Assembly: GCF_000316645.1 (NCBI RefSeq)
Contig: NC_019684.1
Span: forward strand, 3,315,501-3,379,500
Direction: 5' to 3'
DNA from: Nostoc sp. PCC 7524
GTDB lineage: Bacteria > Cyanobacteriota > Cyanobacteriia > Cyanobacteriales > Nostocaceae
Length of the DNA: 64,000 nucleotides
The notes under the pieces were generated by a model. It worked only from the letters and a program-made list of their open reading frames with translations. It did not search any database and was not told the origin of the DNA. This document shows positions 58,252 to 64,000 of the stretch, in pieces. The position numbers and the translations under genes were made by a program. The stretch's first letter is position 1. Each line of letters starts with the position of its first letter.

Positions 58252-58401
58252 GGTAATTAGGTAACAAATACTGCTTTAACACATAATAAAGCACTGTTTT
58301 ATCCAAAAATTTCCCAAATCCATTGCAAAAATTCATAATTTACTGGTCAAAGATTGAACTTTTAGCCTGAGAAGATTTTGGGAAAGTTGCGAATAATAAT
58401 A

Positions 58402-58490
58402 AAAACCCCTCTCCAAACCTCTCCCCTACAAGGAGAGAGGCTTTGAAACCCCCATTCCCTAGTAGGGAAGGGGGGCTAGGGGGATTAGGT
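58402..58490. repeat. 89-bp dispersed repeat, right copy
   Basis: Same orientation and order as 55044-55132: CCCCTCTCC box, AAGGAGAGAGG box and CCCTAGTAGGG hairpin, with about ten differences. It lies 150 bases upstream of the NACHT start. Confidence 0.9.
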
Positions 58491-58527
58491 CTTTCAGACT
58501 TTAATGTTACTAATAATACTTTTAAAA

Positions 58528-58742
58528 CTTCAGCCTCCAAGGCTCAACTGTCAACCTCAAAAGCTCAACCGTCACCCTCAAAGGCTCAACTTCCAGCCTT
58601 AAAGGTTCAACTTCCAACCTCAAAGGCTCAACTTCCAACCTCAAAGGCTCAACTTCCAACCTCAAAAGCTCAACTTCCAACCTCAAAAGCTCAACCGTCA
58701 ACCTCCAAGGCTCAACCGTCACCCTCAAAGGTTCAAACGCGA
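58528..58742. repeat. 21-bp tandem repeat array
   Basis: Nine full units (58543-58731) of the form CTCAACTTCCAACCTCAAAGG plus partial units at both ends; variants with CCGTCA or TGTCAA sit near both ends. Because 21 is divisible by three, frames stay open on both strands (minus strand L-R-L-E-V-E-P heptads). Both readings lack good start sites, so I treat it as non-coding repeat DNA upstream of the NACHT gene. Confidence 0.85.
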
Positions 58743-58818
58743 ATAAATATATAAAAAAAGACACAAAAATTTTGTGTCTCTATATCAATATATTTGGTGC
58801 AATCGCCTATCTTAAACT

Positions 58819-59292
58819 TTATCCAGCCACAACCTCGGCTTTCTTTTTCTTAGAACGGCGTGTAAACCTGCGTCCCATCTCATCAATCACGCCATCTAAA
58901 CCAGTCACGTCACCACTAGCCTTAGCATAGTTATAAACTGCTAATGCTGCTGTATATGCTTCACTGCCAGATGCCATACAAGTATCATCCACCAGTTCTT
59001 GGAGTTGCGTCAAAGACAACAGCACCGGATACAACGCTTCATACAGTGCTAAATCCCGACGCATTTCTTCGATATCAAAAGAACGAGGTAAAAAATTGGG
59101 ATTTTGTGTGGCTACTTCCAAAGCTTTGCTCACAAACGCTCGGCTTTTATCTCCCATTTTGACTATAGTACGGCGGTCTTCCGTGGTCAAATCAATTAAA
59201 AACGGTAACTTTTCGCGGATAGTCGCAATTGCTTGCATAACTGCATCCCTATCTGCTGCGGAAAGCTTGGCACTGATACGATTTTCTGCCAT
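58819..59292 (-). CDS. Conserved hypothetical protein, basic C-terminus
   Basis: 157 residues from the ATG at 59292 (start of MAENRISAKLSAADRD); the frame runs 25 codons further up without support. Soluble and mostly helical: AAISAKL-type helices, then FLPRSFDIEEMRRDLALYEAL, and a basic tail RRFTRRSKKKKAEVV. I do not recognise a named family beyond hypothetical proteins found in several bacterial groups. The neighbour on the left is the 21-bp array; the gene on the right is divergent. Confidence 0.65.
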   Translation of the reverse strand: MAENRISAKLSAADRDAVMQAIATIREKLPFLIDLTTEDRRTIVKMGDKSRAFVSKALEVATQNPNFLPRSFDIEEMRRDLALYEALYPVLLSLTQLQELVDDTCMASGSEAYTAALAVYNYAKASGDVTGLDGVIDEMGRRFTRRSKKKKAEVVAG

Positions 59293-59510
59293 ATTTACTA
59301 CAAGTTCGTATACTTTAACTTCAGTATTCACTAAATAATTCAGGCAGTCATGGTTGCTTATAAGCAATTAAGAGATTTTTTTTATACATTTAAAGAAAGT
59401 AATATCTCGCTAATTACCAACCTTGCATAAGTTTTCTGGCTGGATGCTAGCCGCGTGGTAAGGCAACTGAGCATTTAGAGATAATAAGAGTAAGAATCAC
59501 CAGATAATAT

Positions 59511-60332
59511 ATGACTACCTTTCCTAAATACATACCCCAATCTGAGCCACCCCTTCCTCCGTGGGAAACCCTACCCACAATGTATGATTTACCTAGCGAC
59601 AACCCAGAGGAACCAGGTTTGCCAGACGATTTTCACTTTTTACAACCCTTACTTTTATACTTAACCTTTCAACCAATTAACTGGAATCCCGAATTAGTTT
59701 ACAGTGCGGCTGACCTGAATCTTTATTACGATCTTGATCATCCACTATGGTATAAACGCCCTGATTGGTTTGGCGTTGTGGGAGTACAAAAACTCTACAA
59801 AGGCGAAGATTTGCGTTTAAGTTATGTCACTTGGCAAGAACCAGCGAATCCTTTTGTAGTAGTAGAACTATTATCCCCAGGTACAGAAGACGAAGATTTA
59901 GGCATTACTCAAAAGCCAACAGCTAAACCTCCTAGCAAATGGGAAGTTTACGAGCGAATTTTGCGAATCCCTTACTATATTGTGTTTAGTCGCTACACCA
60001 ATGAACTGAGAGCTTTTCAGTTAGTAGGTGGTCACTATGAAGCGATAAATTTAACTGAGGGACGCATACTCATGCCAGAGTTGGGTTTAAGTTTGGGTGT
60101 ATGGCAAGGAGCGTTTCGAGATATTAACAGGTTGTGGCTACGTTGGTTCACCTTAACAGGGGAATTAATTTCTGAGCCGACAGAAAAAGTTGTTGCAGCT
60201 ACGGAACGAGCAATGATTGCTGAACAGGAAGCTACTGATGCTAAACAAGAAGCTGAACAGGCAAAAAGAAAAGCAGAACAATTAGCAGAACGCCTGCGAC
60301 AATTAGGAGTGAATCCTGATGAGCTAGTGTAA
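59511..60332 (+). CDS. Uma2 family endonuclease-like protein, copy 3
   Basis: 273 residues. PD-(D/E)XK core: KRPDWFGVVG (metal Asp), NPFVVVELLSPGTEDEDLG (acidic strand) and PPSKWEVYERILRIPYYIVF (Lys helix). A proline-rich start (PPLPPWETLPTMYDLPSDNP) and a C-terminal coiled coil with EQEATDAKQEAEQAKRKAEQ, ending LGVNPDELV like copy 1 (MGIDPDTL). Preceded by a stem region without clear ribosome binding site. Family nucleases are abundant in this phylum; no partner gene is seen. Confidence 0.83.
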   Translation: MTTFPKYIPQSEPPLPPWETLPTMYDLPSDNPEEPGLPDDFHFLQPLLLYLTFQPINWNPELVYSAADLNLYYDLDHPLWYKRPDWFGVVGVQKLYKGEDLRLSYVTWQEPANPFVVVELLSPGTEDEDLGITQKPTAKPPSKWEVYERILRIPYYIVFSRYTNELRAFQLVGGHYEAINLTEGRILMPELGLSLGVWQGAFRDINRLWLRWFTLTGELISEPTEKVVAATERAMIAEQEATDAKQEAEQAKRKAEQLAERLRQLGVNPDELV

Positions 60333-60427
60333 ACTATGCTTCTCAGATAAACCTGTAGATAGAATTGCGATCGCCTAAAAATTGTCACAATAATGACATC
60401 AAAAGTTTTATTGGCACAAATAATATT

Positions 60428-61321
60428 ATGGGCTTTGGCATTGGAGACTTATTCTGGATTTTCCTGCTTCTTTCTTCCTTGCAACCCATCTGGCAAAAAC
60501 GTCAGATGGAATATCGCCGCTTCCGCGCCTTACATGAATTTCAAGAAGAACGTAAAAGCCGCGTAATTTTATTAATACACCGCCAAGAGTCCATCAGTTT
60601 ACTAGGCATTCCCATCTCGCGTTACATCACCATTGAAGACTCGGAACAGATACTCAGGGCAATTCGCCTCACACCCCCTGATGTCCCCATTGACTTAATT
60701 CTGCACACTCCAGGCGGTTTGGTACTTGCCACTGAACAAATCGCTAGAGCATTAATTCGTCATCCATCTAAAGTTAGTGTTTTTGTACCCCACTATGCCA
60801 TGAGTGGCGGTACAATGCTGGCACTGGCAGCAGATGAAATTGTTATGGATGCCAATGCGGTTTTAGGGCCAGTTGATCCCCAACTTGGTAACTACCCAGC
60901 CGCCAGTATTCTCAAAGTCATAGCAGATAAGCCCATCAGCGAAGTTGACGACCAAACTCTCATCATGGCAGACTTAGCCGGCAAAGCTATTCAGCAAGTA
61001 CAGCGATTTGTGCGGACTCTGCTCAAAGATAATATACCTAAACAAAAAGTCAGCCCGGAAAATATCGAATCCATTATTGAAGCTTTAACAACCGGACGCG
61101 TCACCCATGATTATCCCATCACAGTTGAGGAAGCTACAGAAATGGGGCTGCCCGTAACTGTCGGACTGCCCCGTTCCATATACGAATTGATGGATTTATA
61201 TCCCCAACCGCAAGGCGGAAGACCTACTGTTCAGTATATTCCCATGCCTTACGATGATCGTCGTCCACTTTTACCCACACCCAAGGGTAGACCAATGGAG
61301 GAACCAAATCAAAACACATAA
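60428..61321 (+). CDS. SDH-family (ClpP/SppA-like) serine protease
   Basis: Predicted membrane-associated serine proteinase of the SDH/ClpP crotonase fold, 297 residues. N-terminal hydrophobic segment (about 7-20, DLFWIFLLLSSLQPIW); ClpP-like core with PIDLILHTPGGLVLATEQIA and the Ser126 nucleophile in HYAMSGGTMLALAADEIVM, then GPVDPQLG. The C-terminus is Pro-rich. Start: the ATG at 60428 gives the hydrophobic segment; a TTG at 60365 is unlikely. Some homologues are listed as serine dehydrogenase proteinases; the substrate is unknown. Four residues past the catalytic Ser the usual ClpP-like helix continues intact. Confidence 0.85.
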   Translation: MGFGIGDLFWIFLLLSSLQPIWQKRQMEYRRFRALHEFQEERKSRVILLIHRQESISLLGIPISRYITIEDSEQILRAIRLTPPDVPIDLILHTPGGLVLATEQIARALIRHPSKVSVFVPHYAMSGGTMLALAADEIVMDANAVLGPVDPQLGNYPAASILKVIADKPISEVDDQTLIMADLAGKAIQQVQRFVRTLLKDNIPKQKVSPENIESIIEALTTGRVTHDYPITVEEATEMGLPVTVGLPRSIYELMDLYPQPQGGRPTVQYIPMPYDDRRPLLPTPKGRPMEEPNQNT

Positions 61322-61328
61322 AATATGC

Positions 61329-62063
61329 CTACGGTGTAGCTGTTGGCGTTGGTGACGGTGTAGAAGTTGGTGTAGCCGTTGGCGTTGGTGATGGTGTAGA
61401 AGTTGGTGTAGCCGTTGGCGTTGGTGATGGTGTAGAAGTTGGTGTAGCCGTTGGCGTTGGTGATGGTGTAGAAGTTGGTGTAGCCGTTGGCGTTGGTGAT
61501 GGTGTAGAAGTTGGTGTAGCCGTTGGCGTTGGTGATGGTGTAGAAGTTGGTGTAGCCGTTGGCGTTGGCGATGGCTTAGTACCAGGCTGATTAATGATTT
61601 CCTTCGCCTCTTTGTCTAGCTTTTGACGAAGTGCCAAATTAGCAATACCAGTTTCTTGTAGTTTATGCTTTTTCTGATACTCTTTAACTAAATCTTCTGT
61701 GCGATCGCTGTAAAACTGATCACGAGGCAATGGCTGTTTAGGTTTAAGTACAGCATTTAAGTTGCCTTGGAGAATCTGCACGATAGTAGCAGCAAAATCT
61801 TGGGTTTTCGGCCCGGCTATGCCATCGACGGTTAGCTTGTAGCCTTTTTGAAATTCACTGATTGCTGCTTTTGTTTCCTTATCAGTGAGGGGTGCATTTG
61901 TCACTTTGACGTTATAGCCTAATCCCCGCAACACAGCACGAAATTCCTGGGGTGTATAGTTACGTTGACGAGCCGCAAAAGTTGTATTTGAAACGATTAC
62001 ACTAGCAGTAACCAAACAAGCAGCGCCTATGACCATACTTGATTTGTTAAACCCACACCACAT
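61329..62063 (-). CDS. Secreted peptidoglycan-binding-like protein with T/P/S repeat tail
   Basis: 244 residues. Signal peptide about 1-30 ([20 protein letters not shown]). Two PG_binding_1-like regions follow: [20 protein letters not shown] with [20 protein letters not shown] (about 40-85), and [20 protein letters not shown] (about 118-140). The C-terminal third (about 165-244) is only [12 protein letters not shown] dodecads, coded by a 36-bp tandem array ending at the stop codon. This tail is likely an extended linker or wall spacer without a cargo domain. GCAGGAG lies 11 bases before the ATG. Confidence 0.82.
   Translation of the reverse strand: MWCGFNKSSMVIGAACLVTASVIVSNTTFAARQRNYTPQEFRAVLRGLGYNVKVTNAPLTDKETKAAISEFQKGYKLTVDGIAGPKTQDFAATIVQILQGNLNAVLKPKQPLPRDQFYSDRTEDLVKEYQKKHKLQETGIANLALRQKLDKEAKEIINQPGTKPSPTPTATPTSTPSPTPTATPTSTPSPTPTATPTSTPSPTPTATPTSTPSPTPTATPTSTPSPTPTATPTSTPSPTPTATP
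61332..61572. repeat. 36-bp tandem repeat inside the gene at 61329-62063
   Basis: Seven copies of a unit containing GTTGGCGTTGGTGATGGTGT, starting at 61342 and then every 36 bases, almost identical to one another and coding twelve residues each. Confidence 0.95.
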
Positions 62064-62303
62064 AATTTAAAACTCCTGCGGATTAAATAAACAGCATTAT
62101 AAAGGTTAACAGACACAACTGAGCTTTTTTCTGGTTTTCTTGAGTTATTAATAATGACCAATTTCCAGAGCCTATATCAGGATAAGTTCGGGAGTTATCA
62201 ATCAATATATTTGACATCTATCGCAGGTTATAATTTTCCGCAAAAACAATAATTAATTACAATAATCTCAAAAATTATAAGCCAAAATTTTTAATATTAT
62301 AAA

Positions 62304-63785
62304 ATGTATAAATTACAACTAAATATGATGAACATAAAAACAACAAAAAAGCGCAATTTATACTTTGAAAGACTAATGGCAACTATTGCCACATTCAACT
62401 TATGCTTAGTTGCCTTTGATTTGACTTACGTACCCTGGAGAGATTTTTATTTACGGAGACTTCCTCAAATTACCCAAATTTACGACCCCATTAAAGGTAT
62501 TGAACCTCACAGAGAAACAGCAAATTACCTAGAAAAAGTCAATGCACTAGAAGAAAAAGTTAGTCAGACAGGTTTAACATCACCACAAGCCAATGCTCAG
62601 TTAGAAGATCTGAGGCGGCTCAGTCGAGAAATGATTGACAGCAATCCCTTTGCAGCCGTTGGTAAAAGTGGAACTTTAGAAAAAATCAAAAACCGAATGC
62701 GCGATCGCATCGGTCAAGAATCCGCCAAACAATCCTTCGCGACCTTTTGGAGTCAGTCTTATTTAACTAATCGAGGCTGGAAACAAGAAATCAATTTCTT
62801 CAATCAGAAAATTAGACCGTTAATTGCTACCAACTACTACCGTCCCATCGGAGAAAACAGCGAATTTTTTGACTTATTTTGGTTGATTGATTTACCCTTT
62901 ATCTTGTTATTTGGTACAGAGTTATTAATTCGTGTCTTTTATATCAAACGGAGTCATATAGGTTTTAGTTGGTTAAACGCTATATTGTGGCGTTGGTATG
63001 ATTTATTTTTGCTGCTCCCCTTCTGGCGATGGTTGCGAATCATACCTGTAACTATTCGTTTAGATCAAGCAGAATTATTGGACTTGCAACCAATTAACTG
63101 GCAATTTCATCAAACATTTTTAGCAAACTTTGCCGAAGAAATTACAGAAATTGTAGTGATTCGAGTGATTAACCAAATCCAGATTTCGATTCAACGGGGT
63201 GAACTAACACGTTGGTTGTTACAAAAAGAGAACCTACGCCCCTACATCGATATCAATGATGTCAATGAACTAGAAGCGATCGCAGGTCTTTTGGTAAGAA
63301 CCATTGTCTATCAAGTTTTACCAAAAATTCAACCAGAACTCGCTGCGATCGTACACCACAACATTGAAAGCGTATTACATCAAGTTCCTCTCGCTCGTAA
63401 CCTGCAATTATTACCTGGAGTCACTAAGGCACAAAATCAACTCAGTGAACAACTAGCAACTCAACTCACCACCAATCTCTACAATGCCCTAGTCAACGCC
63501 GTCGAAGATCCCGTAGCTGCCAAACTCACAACTCAACTTGTAGAAAGTTTCAGCAAGGCACTAGGCACTGAAATCCAGCAAAAGCAAGTAATTTCCCAAA
63601 TCCAAAGCTTACTCGTTGACTTTCTAGAAGAAATCAAGCTCAACTACGTAAAACGCCTATCTCAAGAAGACTTCGACCAAATTCTAGAACAAACCCGACA
63701 ACTCAAAACACAAGGGAGCATCCAGCCAATAGTGGAACAACGTACTACTCTCCCAGAGATTAGATATCAGCGTCGTGGTAAGTGA
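62304..63785 (+). CDS. Conserved cyanobacterial membrane protein, unknown function
   Basis: 493 residues. A first helix (about 22-42, ERLMATIATFNLCLVAFDL), a coiled-coil/extracytoplasmic region (about 60-180), a second hydrophobic block (about 190-250: FFDLFWLIDLPFILLFGTEL, and WRWYDLFLLLPFWRWLRIIP), then a long amphipathic helical domain (about 260-470). Arginines in the second block (RWLRIIPVTIR) recall a voltage-sensor S4, but the spacing is not convincing. The soluble C-terminus has many L-x-x-Q-L heptads. Start choice is uncertain: ATGs at 62304, 62325 and 62328. Followed by the rimP leader. Confidence 0.7.
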   Translation: MYKLQLNMMNIKTTKKRNLYFERLMATIATFNLCLVAFDLTYVPWRDFYLRRLPQITQIYDPIKGIEPHRETANYLEKVNALEEKVSQTGLTSPQANAQLEDLRRLSREMIDSNPFAAVGKSGTLEKIKNRMRDRIGQESAKQSFATFWSQSYLTNRGWKQEINFFNQKIRPLIATNYYRPIGENSEFFDLFWLIDLPFILLFGTELLIRVFYIKRSHIGFSWLNAILWRWYDLFLLLPFWRWLRIIPVTIRLDQAELLDLQPINWQFHQTFLANFAEEITEIVVIRVINQIQISIQRGELTRWLLQKENLRPYIDINDVNELEAIAGLLVRTIVYQVLPKIQPELAAIVHHNIESVLHQVPLARNLQLLPGVTKAQNQLSEQLATQLTTNLYNALVNAVEDPVAAKLTTQLVESFSKALGTEIQQKQVISQIQSLLVDFLEEIKLNYVKRLSQEDFDQILEQTRQLKTQGSIQPIVEQRTTLPEIRYQRRGK

Positions 63786-63978
63786 AGGGCAAGGGTAGCA
63801 CAGGAGAATAAACTATTGCCTATTGCCTACTAACTATTAACTAATGACTATTGACTATTAAAGAAATGCGCTACACTCAAATGAGGGCGAACCACTACTG
63901 GTTCGTCACAAGACTTCTTGGAAGATATCCCTATCGCAGGAAGTGGGTTGATGCCCACTTTTTTTATTGATTTCGCTC
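63786..63978 (+). promoter_or_regulatory. rimP leader with two hairpins and an attenuator-like terminator
   Basis: The first hairpin is CGAACCA-N4-TGGTTCG (63888-63905). The second is AAGTGGG-N6-CCCACTT followed by TTTTT (63941-63965), a rho-independent terminator 13 bases before the rimP ATG. A terminator placed before a gene start suggests attenuation or readthrough control of the rimP-nusA-infB operon. Short direct repeats (GACTATTAACTA type) occur at 63820-63860. Confidence 0.65.
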
Positions 63979-64000
63979 ATGGCTCATCCTCTAGTTCCAC
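63979..64000 (+). CDS. rimP: Ribosome maturation factor RimP, 3' cut by window end
   Basis: Seven codons M-A-H-P-L-V-P, matching the start of cyanobacterial RimP (family members begin M-x-H-P-L-V-P). RimP helps 30S maturation and begins the rimP-nusA-infB operon. Only the first 22 bases are in the window, so the identification rests on this short match plus the leader terminator. Confidence 0.55.

Noticed and set aside
58522..58764. Frames of 80-103 codons across the 21-bp array on both strands
   Set aside because: Period divisible by three keeps them open; no start signals and no known family.
61332..61572. Regular 36-bp spacing that resembles a CRISPR array
   Set aside because: There are no spacers: units are head to tail and code for a T/P/S-rich tail.

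Overview
The window is chromosomal DNA of a filamentous, Nostoc/Anabaena-type cyanobacterium. The evidence is the many GCGATCGC (HIP1-like) octamers, tandem heptamers of the AGGTGAC type, several families of small dispersed palindromic repeats, and a cyanobacterial gene set: a high-light-inducible chlorophyll-binding protein, the SbtA/SbtB bicarbonate system, RpaB, a cofactor-assembly-of-complex-C protein, a PEP-CTERM phosphatase and Uma2 nucleases. Product names come from motif reading and family knowledge; no database search was run.

Layout. 0-9 kb: a 5'-truncated PAS/GAF histidine kinase with a degenerate kinase domain, an ATP-grasp ligase, a GH10-like hydrolase, GlcD, a Uma2 protein and MiaA. 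9-18 kb: an information-processing block with gyrB, the principal sigma factor sigA behind a 1.6-kb non-coding leader, an Hli protein and a GyrA-family topoisomerase subunit that seems to lack the GyrA box. 18-21.6 kb: a stand-alone receiver, a TPR protein, a methyltransferase and an N-terminally truncated IS630-type transposase.

21.6-25.4 kb is the most rearranged part: a GC-richer sbtA-sbtB operon with a predicted NdhR/CcmR operator and a 17-bp leader hairpin, two short ghosts of other sbtA copies on either side, a small membrane protein, a 139-bp direct repeat, and a wrecked MacB-type ABC ATPase gene. The membrane-fusion and permease genes that go with that ATPase are intact (25.8-28.5 kb).

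28-54 kb is mainly ordinary core and housekeeping content: Rieske oxygenase, YbjN, LipM-like ligase, IlvN, BON protein, alpha/beta hydrolase, IF-3, a transporter-HEAT fusion, Na+/H+ antiporter, a plant pathogen-related-like SnoaL protein, PEP-CTERM phosphatase, CAP lipoprotein, TspO, HtrA protease, site-2 protease with CBS domains, holin-like protein, lipoprotein SOD, CCB protein, RpaB and RadA.

54-64 kb is accessory: two more Uma2 genes bracket a 937-residue NACHT NTPase with a C-terminal pentapeptide-repeat domain, a decayed UPF0175 antitoxin and a 21-bp tandem array. Two 89-bp direct copies of a dispersed element enclose the NACHT/UPF0175 segment. The window closes with a ClpP/SppA-like SDH proteinase, a peptidoglycan-binding protein with a 36-bp repeat tail, a conserved membrane protein, and the attenuator-like leader and first codons of rimP.

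The best candidate for an under-described system is the NACHT-pentapeptide protein in its repeat-bounded slot (possible anti-phage STAND protein). The best evolutionary story is the sbtA ghost copies and direct repeats next to the ABC exporter that lost its ATPase.
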